Origin: an uncultured Azospirillum sp.
GTDB lineage: Bacteria; Pseudomonadota; Alphaproteobacteria; RF32; CAG-239
Direction: 5' to 3'
DNA length: 5,257 nt
NCBI GenBank assembly: GCA_947383875.1
Contig: CANDEX010000093.1
Coordinates: forward strand, 1 to 5,257
The notes under the pieces were generated by a model that saw only the letters and a program-made list of their open reading frames with translations, did no database searches and had not been told where the DNA came from. This document shows positions 1 through 5,257 of the stretch, in pieces. The position numbers and the translations under genes were made by a program. Numbering within the stretch: the first letter of the stretch is position 1; the number at the start of each line of letters is the position of its first letter.

Positions 1-666
1 CCTTATAACAGCAGCTATTTTAAAGAATGTTGTGACAGTTCTTATTCTTATACCGTAGAAAACTGTTCCTTATTAAATACGACATCATCCTGTGGCGGCA
101 AATATAAATGCGATTGCGACCCGATAAATTATCCTGTGACGGCAACCAGTTGTGTTTCGCCGCAAATTCCATTAAATAAACCAGGTTCATTCTGCTCAGT
201 CAATGGCCAGGTCCGTTATTCTGAATGTGTTTGTCCCGAAAGCTATGCTGAAACCTGTAACGGCATAAATGTACGGGGCAAAGGAAGCAGCTGTACTAAA
301 AGCGGTTCTACCATGTATGTTTCTTGCGAATGTGAACCCAAATATAAACTGACCTGCTCCGGAGAGGGAAGTTCACCAGCTAATCCGAGCGATTACTGCC
401 AGCTGAACGGGATAAAATATTATGAGAACTGTAATGTCTGCCCGTTTAATTGTACGACCGAAACCAGAACGGAAGGTGTGACTTATGATTATGAAGAATG
501 CAGCAACAAATATTGTGCAACAGGTTGTGCCGAGGGCTATGTGAACTGGTGCAAAAAGCCGGAAACAGACTGTGTGAAACTGGGATATACAAAGACTGCC
601 AGCCAATGTCCCTATGGTTATCTGGCTTGCCCGCACAATTCAATAGCCGTTTTCTGTGATGACTAA
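1..666 (+). CDS. C-terminal part of a cysteine-rich repeat protein (5' end outside window)
   Basis: Frame 1 is open from the first base to the TAA at 664-666, giving 221 residues of a protein whose start lies upstream. The GTG at 136 is an internal valine codon in this open frame, so I do not use it as a start. There are 27 cysteines in 221 residues (12%), with many Tyr, Gly, Ser and Asn. Three imperfect units begin with a Cys-x-Cys pair at residues 37, 76 and 109. Each continues through Y-x2-T-x-C-like spacing to a C-x(2-3)-G-x(2-3)-Y-x2-C ending. A fourth, degenerate unit starts at residue 144 (C-x2-C). The last 34 residues form a different cysteine module also found in the next two proteins. 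The pattern suggests a disulfide-rich secreted or surface protein, but the signal peptide would be outside the window. It lies 24 bases before the next gene and is probably cotranscribed with it. I do not recognise a named family, and the function is unknown. Confidence 0.85.
   Translation, partial: PYNSSYFKECCDSSYSYTVENCSLLNTTSSCGGKYKCDCDPINYPVTATSCVSPQIPLNKPGSFCSVNGQVRYSECVCPESYAETCNGINVRGKGSSCTKSGSTMYVSCECEPKYKLTCSGEGSSPANPSDYCQLNGIKYYENCNVCPFNCTTETRTEGVTYDYEECSNKYCATGCAEGYVNWCKKPETDCVKLGYTKTASQCPYGYLACPHNSIAVFCDD
109..558 (+). repeat. Degenerate tandem cysteine repeats within the first CDS
   Basis: These are protein-level repeats. Units start at the codons for Cys37 (109), Cys76 (226), Cys109 (325) and, more diverged, Cys144 (430), with spacings of 39, 33 and 35 residues. 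The shared skeleton is C-x-C-x(3-4)-Y-x(2-5)-C, a variable linker rich in Gly/Ser/Asn/Pro, then C-x(2-3)-G-x(2-3)-Y-x2 before the next unit. Examples are CDCDPINYP, CVCPESYAETC and CECEPKYKLTC. Linker length varies and the nucleotide sequences are well diverged, so the repeats are old rather than recent tandem duplications. Their number upstream of the window is unknown. Confidence 0.65.
559..663 (+). other. Terminal cysteine module shared with the two downstream proteins
   Basis: Residues 187-221 read D-C-x2-L-G-Y, a cysteine about 11 residues later, then A-C-P and finally V-F-C-D-D at the end. The same order occurs in the second gene (D-C-x2-M-G-Y at residues 43-49, then C56, C63-P, M-C72) and the third (G-C-x2-M-G-Y at residues 37-43, then C59, C67-P, M-F-C76). 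I read this as a homologous small domain used as a C-terminal cap here and as an N-terminal module in the others. No named domain is recognised. Confidence 0.6.
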
Positions 667-690
667 AACAACGGCAAAAGGAGAAGAGAA

Positions 691-1542
691 ATGAATAATT
701 TGAGAATGCTGTTGATGGTCGGAAGCCTGTTGCCTTTGTTCAGCGTGAATATCAGAGCCGGACAAACGGTGTATGAAGAAGGGCTTCTGACATCAGTGAG
801 CTGCGAAGAACCGAAAGACTGCGCAGATATGGGTTATTTAGTAGATATAACGGATTGTGCCGGTCCGGCACTTAAATGCCCTTGGGATTTAACTAAGGCA
901 ATGTGCCGAACCATAAAAGATGTAGAAACAGAAACAAAGTTTCGGGTGCCAATATTGTACGGAGATGGAACCGTCAGTAGGGAAATTAAAACGCTTAATG
1001 AAAAAGCACCTATAGGAATCGTGACAGATGAAGAAAAAAGATTAGCAATCTCTTTAGTCTTTGCCAAAAAAGATGGAACCCCAGGGTTGGAGGAAATGCC
1101 TTTTTCTGATGTGATGGCAGATACGGGGTTACAAAATTGTGCAAAAAACGATTTAGAAGCAGGTTGTGGTTCGGATGGACGGGCGAATACCAATATTCTC
1201 TTAAAAGAGACGTCAGGAACCTATTATGCAGCACAAGCAGTCAATAAATTTGAACCTAAGGGCTGTACCGCCGCCTTTTGTAAAAAAGGAAAATGGTTTC
1301 TTCCGAGTTATCCGGAAGTTGATGAGTTCGGAGAATCATATAACATCTTTAGACTTGGGGATGTTTTAGCTTATATTGGGGCTGTGTACTTCAAAGATGT
1401 AGAGCAGACAGAAGATCGAGCTTTTTGGACGTCTACAGAAGAGAACCGATATAATCAATGGACGGGGAGTATTAAAGGTGGATCTTCAGCTTCATGGAAA
1501 GATAAATACGAATATTTTTTGCGCCCTATGGTAAAATATTAG
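691..1542 (+). CDS. Secreted cysteine-module protein with DUF1566/Lcl_C-like C-terminal domain (paralogue 1)
   Basis: This encodes 283 residues. The ATG is preceded by a good ribosome site (AAAGGAG, 677-683). Residues 1-23 look like a type I signal peptide: a weakly charged N-terminus, a hydrophobic core around LLMVGSLLPLF, and likely cleavage after IRA. A cysteine module follows (C38, C44, C56, C63, C72), then VPILYGDGT (residues 86-94) and PIGIVTDEEKRLAIS (107-121). The C-terminal part has C150 and C159, a GCTAAFC pair (C192/C197), GKWFLPSYPEV (200-210), AFWTSTEEN (244-252) and LRPMVKY at the very end. The order W-x-L-P, W-T-S-T-E, R-P-x-V is the hallmark of DUF1566/Lcl_C domains, known from secreted or surface proteins and in one case a Legionella collagen-like adhesin. 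I infer an envelope or secreted protein; its ligand is unknown. It is a tandem paralogue of the next gene. Confidence 0.8.
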   Translation: MNNLRMLLMVGSLLPLFSVNIRAGQTVYEEGLLTSVSCEEPKDCADMGYLVDITDCAGPALKCPWDLTKAMCRTIKDVETETKFRVPILYGDGTVSREIKTLNEKAPIGIVTDEEKRLAISLVFAKKDGTPGLEEMPFSDVMADTGLQNCAKNDLEAGCGSDGRANTNILLKETSGTYYAAQAVNKFEPKGCTAAFCKKGKWFLPSYPEVDEFGESYNIFRLGDVLAYIGAVYFKDVEQTEDRAFWTSTEENRYNQWTGSIKGGSSASWKDKYEYFLRPMVKY

Positions 1543-1545
1543 GAG
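1541..1545 (+). promoter_or_regulatory. Ribosome binding site of third gene overlapping the stop codon of the second
   Basis: The TAG stop at 1540-1542 runs into AGGAG at 1541-1545, seven bases before the ATG at 1553. A ribosome terminating on the second gene would sit on the site used to start the third, which suggests translational coupling of the two paralogues. The coupling is inference; the overlap is seen directly. Confidence 0.75.
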
Positions 1546-1552
1546 AATTGCA

Positions 1553-2317
1553 ATGAAAAAATACATAATTATTGGAATCGGAATTTTAATTTTTCTTACT
1601 GGAGCTAAGGCCGAAGCGGCAGAATTGAATTGCGCTAAGGAAGTTAAAGGTGGCACCAGTGGATGTGAGGCGATGGGATATACGCGGACATCCGATTTCC
1701 TGCCTCTTCATGACAACGATAAATATTGTGGCACAGGAACGATAGCCTTTTGTCCGGCATATACAAGAAGAATGTTCTGTATTCCCAGAATGCCTGTTCC
1801 AATCTTATTTGGTGATGGAACAACAGGATATGAGTTAGTCGAAGGTAAAACGCCGATAGGTATCGTTTTTGACAAGGATAATCGTTTAGCAATGGGTATC
1901 GATAGTGCCGGATATGTTCAGTGGTCTACGGAAAAAGAACTGGTATGGTCAGATTGTGATGATTGGCGCAGATGTCATACTGACGGTAAAGAAAATACAG
2001 ATTATTTATTGAAAAAGGGTGCTGACTTATATCCGGCAGCCAAAGCGGCTAATGAATACGAACCGGAAGGATGTATCAAAGATTTTTGCCGAAAAGGCAA
2101 ATGGTGGCTGCCAAGTAACAGGGAGCAGCAATTGTATAATGCTTATTACTTATTTTTGAGGGAATATTCGAGTATTTTGGTAAATTATATTGCACCGGCT
2201 TGGACTTCGAATGAAAAATCAGAATCTTCAGCATATTATCCTTACGAAGCGAACCATTCTTTTCTCTCTGAGAGTAAAACCAATAAAAAGAATGTCTATC
2301 CTGCTGTGAAATATTAA
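1553..2317 (+). CDS. Secreted cysteine-module protein with DUF1566/Lcl_C-like C-terminal domain (paralogue 2)
   Basis: This encodes 254 residues and starts 10 bases after the preceding gene. Residues 1-22 form a signal peptide: MKKY, a run of Ile/Leu/Phe, then GAKA-EA with likely cleavage near residue 20 or 22. The mature part has the shared cysteine module (C27, C38, C59, C67, C76), VPILFGDGTTGYE (82-94) and PIGIVFDKDNRLAMG (101-115). It continues with C135/C141, TDGKENTDYLLKKGADLY (143-160), GCIKDFCRKGKWWLPS (173-188) and AWTSNEKS (216-223), ending NVYPAVKY. It aligns with the preceding protein over nearly its full length, with clear conservation in these blocks. Similarity is lowest between the W-T-S motif and the C-terminus, and the terminal R-P of the family is Y-P here. 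A secreted or surface-exposed role is inferred and the molecular function is unknown. It is the last gene before the terminator at 2330-2362. Confidence 0.8.
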   Translation: MKKYIIIGIGILIFLTGAKAEAAELNCAKEVKGGTSGCEAMGYTRTSDFLPLHDNDKYCGTGTIAFCPAYTRRMFCIPRMPVPILFGDGTTGYELVEGKTPIGIVFDKDNRLAMGIDSAGYVQWSTEKELVWSDCDDWRRCHTDGKENTDYLLKKGADLYPAAKAANEYEPEGCIKDFCRKGKWWLPSNREQQLYNAYYLFLREYSSILVNYIAPAWTSNEKSESSAYYPYEANHSFLSESKTNKKNVYPAVKY

Positions 2318-2329
2318 ACTCTGTATACA

Positions 2330-2362
2330 AAAACACCCTGTTCTTTAAGAACAGGGTGTTTT
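2330..2362. terminator. Bidirectional intrinsic terminator between convergent units
   Basis: A perfect 15-bp inverted repeat (arms 2330-2344 and 2348-2362) has a 3-base loop. The core is ACACCCTGTTCT paired with AGAACAGGGTGT. On the + strand the stem runs into TTTT, and on the - strand into TTTTT. It lies 12 bases after the stop of the third + strand gene and 20 bases beyond the tsf stop, so it can serve both converging transcripts. Confidence 0.9.
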
Positions 2363-2382
2363 ATCAGAATTAACTTTTGAAA

Positions 2383-3309
2383 TTACTTACCTAATTGAGC
2401 AGCAACTTCAGCAGCAAAATCTTCTTCTTTCTTTTGCAGGCCTTCACCCAAACGGAAGCAGACAAATTCTTTCAGTTTGATATCGGCACCGAGTTCTTTA
2501 GCGGCATCAGCAACAATATCTTTAACCTTTTTGTCAGGATCCATGATGTAAGCCTGTTCTTCCAGAACAACTTCGTCATAATATTTCTTAACACGGCCTT
2601 CAACCATTTTTTCAATAATATTAGCCGGTTTGCCGGAAGCGGCAGCTTGTTCTGCGAAAATAGATTTTTCGTGTTCAACAGCAGCCGGATCAACGCTGGC
2701 AATATTCAAAAACTGAGGAGCGGAAGCGGCGATATGCATTGCAATATGTTTGCCGAGTTCAGCTAATTTAGCTTTATCTGCAGTTGATTCCAAAGCAACC
2801 AAAACACCGATTTTACCAACATTCGGACGAGCGGCATTGTGAATGTAAGAAGCAACAACGCCATCATTGACTTCAATCATTTTTGCACGACGCAAATTCA
2901 TGTTTTCACCGATTTTGGCAATCATGTCTGTCAAGCGTTCTTCAAAAGATTTGTTGACTTTCGGGCATTGGAAAGTCTTCATGTCGCAAACTTCGCCCTT
3001 AGACATCAAGGCAACGGTAGCGGCATCTTCAACATATTCTTGGAAAATATCGTTTTTGGCAACGAAGTCAGTTTCGGAGTTGACTTCGACAACGGCACCT
3101 TTTGTTCCGTCAACGGCAACGGCAACCAAACCTTCAGCAGCAATACGGCTGGCTTTTTTAGCAGCACTGGCCAAACCTTTTTTACGCAGCCAGTCAACGG
3201 CTTGTTCCATGTCTCCGTTGGTTTCTGTCAGGGCTTTTTTGCAGTCCAGCATACCGGCACTTGTTGTTTCTCTGAGTTCTTTGACCATAGCGGCAGTAAT
3301 ATTTGTCAT
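2383..3309 (-). CDS. tsf: Translation elongation factor Ts
   Basis: EF-Ts is the cytoplasmic guanine-nucleotide exchange factor that releases GDP from EF-Tu so it can rebind GTP and aminoacyl-tRNA. The protein has 308 residues, somewhat longer than the 283 of E. coli. The N-terminal UBA-like domain carries the family signature VKELRETTSAGMLDCKKAL (residues 9-27). The EF-Tu-contacting motif ETDFVAKN is at 79-86. The core and dimerisation region includes NAARPNVGKIGVLVALES (158-175) and MHIAASAPQF (191-200). The C-terminal part has GRVKKYYDEVVLEEQAY (238-254) and a closing F-R-L-G-E-G...DFAAEVA segment (285-304). The start is supported by AAGAGGA nine bases upstream (3319-3325). It lies 99 bases downstream of rpsB with a strong hairpin between them. 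No pyrH follows; a terminator and convergent genes do. Confidence 0.98.
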   Translation of the reverse strand: MTNITAAMVKELRETTSAGMLDCKKALTETNGDMEQAVDWLRKKGLASAAKKASRIAAEGLVAVAVDGTKGAVVEVNSETDFVAKNDIFQEYVEDAATVALMSKGEVCDMKTFQCPKVNKSFEERLTDMIAKIGENMNLRRAKMIEVNDGVVASYIHNAARPNVGKIGVLVALESTADKAKLAELGKHIAMHIAASAPQFLNIASVDPAAVEHEKSIFAEQAAASGKPANIIEKMVEGRVKKYYDEVVLEEQAYIMDPDKKVKDIVADAAKELGADIKLKEFVCFRLGEGLQKKEEDFAAEVAAQLGK

Positions 3310-3342
3310 TTAATTTTTTCCTCTTGTGAATTTTAAACCAAT

Positions 3343-3375
3343 GCGGCGATATCTTTATAAATAAAGTACCGCCGC
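3343..3375 (-). promoter_or_regulatory. Long hairpin in the rpsB-tsf spacer (possible attenuator or processing site)
   Basis: In the transcript of the - strand the arms GCGGCGGUACUUUAU and AUAAAGAUAUCGCCGC (3361-3375 and 3343-3358) pair around a UU loop. They form 15 pairs, including one G-U, with a single bulged A. Six G-C pairs sit at the base. After the stem comes AUUGGUUUAAAA, which is not a proper U-tract, so full termination is unlikely. It starts about 33 bases after the rpsB stop and ends 33 bases before the tsf start. It could set the S2:EF-Ts ratio through partial attenuation, RNA processing or 3'-end protection. The structure is seen in the sequence; the role is inference. Confidence 0.6.
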
Positions 3376-3408
3376 GAAAGTTTGCCTAATGCATAAGCTG
3401 TTAAAAAA

Positions 3409-4212
3409 CTATTCAGCTACAGCTTCAACTTCCTCTTTAGCTTTTTTAGCGGTTCTTTTTTTAGCCGGTTTAGCATCGAGATTTTCAACAGCTTCTTCAA
3501 CTTTAACGCCTTGAGCTGCAATTTCTGCCTGCATACCGTCCAAAATGGCAGAAGATACTAATTCGCAGTAGAATTGGATAGCGCGGATAGCATCATCATT
3601 GCCCGGAACCGGGAAATCAACTTCATTGGGGTTGGCATTGGTGTCGCAGATACCGATAACGGGAATACCCAGTTTTTTAGCTTCTTTAATAGCCAAATCT
3701 TCTTTCGGAGTATCAATAATGAACAGCATATCCGGCTGGCCGCCCATGTTCATGATACCGCCCAGTTCCTGATTCAGTTTTTCCTGTTCTTTTTTGATGT
3801 TCTGCATTTCTTTTTTGGTGTAACCTTCAAACGCGTTTTTCTCAAACATTTCGTTTAATTTAACCAAACGAGAGATTGATTTGTAAACGGTTTTCCAGTT
3901 TGTCAGCATGCCGCCCAGCCAGCGGTGGTTGACATAATACTGACCGCAGCGTTCTGCGTTTTCTCTAACCAAATCCTGAGCCTGTCTTTTGGTGCCGACA
4001 AACAAGATTTTGCCGCCCTGAGCAGCAACTTCGCGAGCTGCATTCAAAGCAGTGTACAGCATCGGGTAGGTTTTCTGCAGATTGATAATGTGAACATTAT
4101 CTTTTTTACCGTAAATGAACGGAGCCATGCTCGGATTCCAACGGCGGGCGTGGTGACCAAAGTGAACGCCGGCTTCAACCATCTGGCGCAGGGTAAATGT
4201 AGGAAGAGTCAT
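3409..4212 (-). CDS. rpsB: 30S ribosomal protein S2
   Basis: S2 is a late-assembling small-subunit protein that binds 16S rRNA and contacts S1 in many bacteria. From the chosen start it has 267 residues, against 241 in E. coli. Conserved blocks include AGVHFGHHARRWNPSMAPFI (14-33), HIINLQKTYPM (41-51), FVGTKRQAQ (71-79), NHRWLGGMLTNWKT (95-108), a predicted coiled-coil protrusion (about 110-155), PDMLFIIDT (160-168) and GICDTNANPNEVDFPVPGND (187-206). The extra length is a C-terminal tail with a Lys/Ala-rich stretch (KPAKKRTAKKAKEE, 248-261). The ATG at 4210-4212 is preferred over the in-frame ATG at 4252-4254. It has AAGGA (4222-4226) nine bases upstream and gives the typical M-x-L-P-x-F-T N-terminus. 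It is the first gene of an operon with tsf. Confidence 0.98.
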   Translation of the reverse strand: MTLPTFTLRQMVEAGVHFGHHARRWNPSMAPFIYGKKDNVHIINLQKTYPMLYTALNAAREVAAQGGKILFVGTKRQAQDLVRENAERCGQYYVNHRWLGGMLTNWKTVYKSISRLVKLNEMFEKNAFEGYTKKEMQNIKKEQEKLNQELGGIMNMGGQPDMLFIIDTPKEDLAIKEAKKLGIPVIGICDTNANPNEVDFPVPGNDDAIRAIQFYCELVSSAILDGMQAEIAAQGVKVEEAVENLDAKPAKKRTAKKAKEEVEAVAE

Positions 4213-4243
4213 TTTTATATATCCTTTTTTCCGGTTAAACCTC

Positions 4244-4310
4244 CGCAGGCTCATCGGTCTTAAATTAAGACACCGGAGCGAAAAACATAAGATTTTCCGC
4301 CATGCCTGCG
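4244..4310 (-). promoter_or_regulatory. Candidate structured rpsB leader (three-way junction)
   Basis: In the - strand transcript CGCAGGC (from 4304-4310) pairs perfectly with GCCUGCG (from 4244-4250). Enclosed are two hairpins. One is GCGGAAAA/UUUUUCGC, eight pairs with one G-U and a 7-base loop (about 4278-4300). The other is GUCUUA/UAAGAC with a 3-base loop (about 4257-4271). The fold ends some 17 bases before the S2 ribosome site. In E. coli, S2 represses its own operon through the rpsB 5' UTR; whether this element is related cannot be told from one sequence. Confidence 0.5.
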
Positions 4311-4334
4311 TGTGTGTTATTGTTAAAAATCGGA

Positions 4335-4362
4335 ATTATCATTAATTCCAACGTTCTTTTAA
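4335..4362 (-). promoter_or_regulatory. Possible sigma70-type promoter of rpsB-tsf
   Basis: On the - strand TTAAAA (4357-4362, 4/6 to TTGACA) is followed after 16 bases by GATAAT (4335-4340, 5/6 to TATAAT). Transcription would start near 4328, leaving about 115 bases of leader that contain the three-way junction. Alternatives exist in this AT-rich stretch, for example TTGGAA with TTTTAA 17 bases on. A promoter must lie here because a terminator sits directly upstream. Confidence 0.4.
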
Positions 4363-4397
4363 TCCCTATTTCCCTAATTTGCAAGCATTTTTTACAT

Positions 4398-4428
4398 AAA
4401 AAAAGATACGGAAAGGCTTTCCGTATCT
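4398..4428 (-). terminator. Intrinsic terminator of the membrane protein gene
   Basis: A perfect 11-bp stem, AGATACGGAAA/TTTCCGTATCT (4418-4428 and 4404-4414), has a 3-base loop and is followed on the - strand by six T (4398-4403). It starts seven bases after the stop codon of the gene at 4436-5119. It also separates that gene from the rpsB promoter region. Confidence 0.9.
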
Positions 4429-4435
4429 AAAAGAT

Positions 4436-5119
4436 TTACTCAGCAACAACAAAGACTTTTCCGTCTTCTACCGGCAGGCGGTGAATCATGCTGCCTTCAG
4501 GGATGTCAGGACAGTTATACATTTTCTCTAGGCCGTATTCCTCAGTGTAGATGTAGCAATCTTTGCAGTCAACGGCTTTAATTGTCGGGATATTTATCGC
4601 TTGCTTAGTGTATTCTTGCTTTTTCAGGAAATTGCTGTATCCGATGTGGCTGAGAAATACACCCGATGCGAAAGCCGATAAAAACCAAATGGAAATGATG
4701 ACTGTAGCGATTTTTTTGTTTGATGTACGATAATCATCAGGCCGAATATTTTTGTAGAAAATGGTTATTAGTGCCGCAGCGGCTATCGGATACGCATAGG
4801 GTATTCCCCAATAAGCACACCAAATCAAAGCCAGCAGATATCCCCAAAACACAGAGAAGATGAACGCTCTGAATTTGCTGTTCTCATCGCTGAAAAAGAG
4901 AGCCAGGCTAAATCCCGGAATCATAATGGCAACGGCGTAGCCTTCCATTCTGGTCCAGAAGCCCCTGTCAAAAGGATTGCGAGGTTCCCCGTAAAAAAGC
5001 ATCCAGGTAAGGCTTAAAGTCAGAAAGAAGAGAAATACGGCTTGTATAAAACCGTAACGGTGCGCACTGATCCATGCTGCAAATGCACGAATGTGAACGT
5101 GTTTGTTTGTTGTTTCCAT
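4436..5119 (-). CDS. Predicted five-helix membrane protein with CxxC C-terminal tail
   Basis: This encodes 227 residues and I do not recognise the family. Five hydrophobic segments can be read at about residues 23-43, 61-77, 85-104, 107-122 and 137-157. The most basic loop (123-136, KNIRPDDYRTSNKK) should be cytoplasmic. That puts the N-terminus inside and the last 70 residues outside, in the periplasm. The tail carries VDCKDCYIY (183-191) and a third cysteine at 203, so a disulfide or metal site is possible. It ends in a short polar, probably beta-rich segment. The tail's last cysteine is followed by PDIPEGSMIHRLP. The ATG at 5117-5119 has no clear Shine-Dalgarno sequence, only AT-rich leader, but it lies about 35 bases below a strong promoter and gives a sensible N-terminus. 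The gene has its own promoter and terminator and so appears monocistronic. The cysteine-rich theme of the left part is not obviously related. Confidence 0.85.
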   Translation of the reverse strand: METTNKHVHIRAFAAWISAHRYGFIQAVFLFFLTLSLTWMLFYGEPRNPFDRGFWTRMEGYAVAIMIPGFSLALFFSDENSKFRAFIFSVFWGYLLALIWCAYWGIPYAYPIAAAALITIFYKNIRPDDYRTSNKKIATVIISIWFLSAFASGVFLSHIGYSNFLKKQEYTKQAINIPTIKAVDCKDCYIYTEEYGLEKMYNCPDIPEGSMIHRLPVEDGKVFVVAE

Positions 5120-5160
5120 GTTACAATAATTAAAAGTGAATAATAAAAATCAATGAGAGC

Positions 5161-5189
5161 AGTCTAATGAAATTTTAAAATTTTGTCAA
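5161..5189 (-). promoter_or_regulatory. Near-consensus sigma70 promoter for the membrane protein gene
   Basis: On the - strand a perfect TTGACA (5184-5189) is followed after exactly 17 bases by TAGACT (5161-5166, 4/6 to TATAAT). Transcription would start near A5154, giving a leader of about 35 bases. The spacer contains the perfect AT palindrome AAATTTTAAAATTT (5170-5183). Confidence 0.75.
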
Positions 5190-5257
5190 GATAGCCTTCT
5201 TTGCAATATTTTTGTGACAGATTCGCTTTTAAGGCTTGTAAAACTTAACTTTTTGCC

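Noticed and set aside
109..558. Zinc-ribbon or EGF-like domains in the cysteine repeats
   Set aside because: The CxC/CxxC pairs are not arranged in paired zinc-knuckle spacing, and the cysteine order does not follow the six-cysteine EGF pattern closely enough to name it.
136..666. Start of the first gene at the GTG at 136
   Set aside because: The frame is open without a stop from base 1, the upstream residues continue the cysteine-rich pattern, and no ribosome site precedes 136. The gene is 5'-truncated by the window edge.
1420..1542. Variable repeat of a diversity-generating retroelement at the 3' end of the DUF1566-like gene
   Set aside because: Lectin-like DUF1566 tips can be targets of such systems, but there is no reverse transcriptase, no template repeat and no near-identical copy of this stretch in the window.
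2839..3336. Long open frames on the + strand across tsf, and similar ones across rpsB
   Set aside because: They are antisense shadows of two unmistakable conserved genes and have no ribosome sites or recognisable domains.
3310..3408. Separate promoter for tsf in the rpsB-tsf spacer
   Set aside because: TTAACA occurs just after the rpsB stop, but the position 17 bases on (ACTTTC) is a poor -10. The AT-rich TATAAA inside the hairpin lacks a -35.
4213..4254. Upstream in-frame ATG at 4252-4254 as the S2 start
   Set aside because: The ATG at 4210-4212 has a well-placed AAGGA and gives the standard S2 N-terminus. The 14 extra residues would overlap the leader stem and do not resemble S2.
4265..4303. 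A 12-codon upstream ORF inside the rpsB leader (ATG at 4301-4303, TAA at 4265-4267)
   Set aside because: There is no spaced ribosome site before its ATG and no regulatory codon run. It is better explained as part of the leader's secondary structure.

Overview
The window looks like a bacterial chromosome segment, most likely from an uncultured host-associated (gut-type) alphaproteobacterium of moderately low GC. This rests on the rpsB-tsf pair, whose S2 and EF-Ts proteins have proteobacterial/alphaproteobacterial-style motifs and lengths, and on a neighbouring set of secreted cysteine-rich proteins of a kind I associate with such genomes. The taxonomic placement is inference from reading, not from a search.

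Left part (1-2317, + strand): three co-directional genes spaced 24 and 10 bases apart, probably one transcription unit entering from outside the window. The first is the C-terminal 221 residues of a very cysteine-rich, repeat-built protein (27 Cys). The second and third are tandem paralogues, each with a signal peptide, an N-terminal cysteine module, a middle GDGT...PIGIV segment and a C-terminal domain resembling DUF1566/Lcl_C. The same short cysteine module closes the first protein and opens the other two, so all three seem to belong to one modular extracytoplasmic family. A perfect 15-bp hairpin with T-runs on both sides (2330-2362) ends this unit and also the one converging on it.

Middle part (2383-4362, - strand): rpsB (ribosomal protein S2) followed by tsf (elongation factor Ts). 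The rpsB leader can fold into a closed three-way junction, a candidate autoregulatory element. The 99-base rpsB-tsf spacer holds a second long hairpin without a clear U-tract. tsf is followed directly by the terminator and the convergent genes, so the common rpsB-tsf-pyrH-frr order is not present here.

Right part (4398-5189, - strand): a monocistronic gene for a predicted five-helix membrane protein with a CxxC-containing C-terminal tail. It has a near-consensus promoter (TTGACA, 17 bp, TAGACT) and its own hairpin terminator. Bases 5190-5257 hold nothing I can identify. There is no tRNA, rRNA, CRISPR array, transposase or integrase in the window, and no gene-free stretch exceeds 300 bases.
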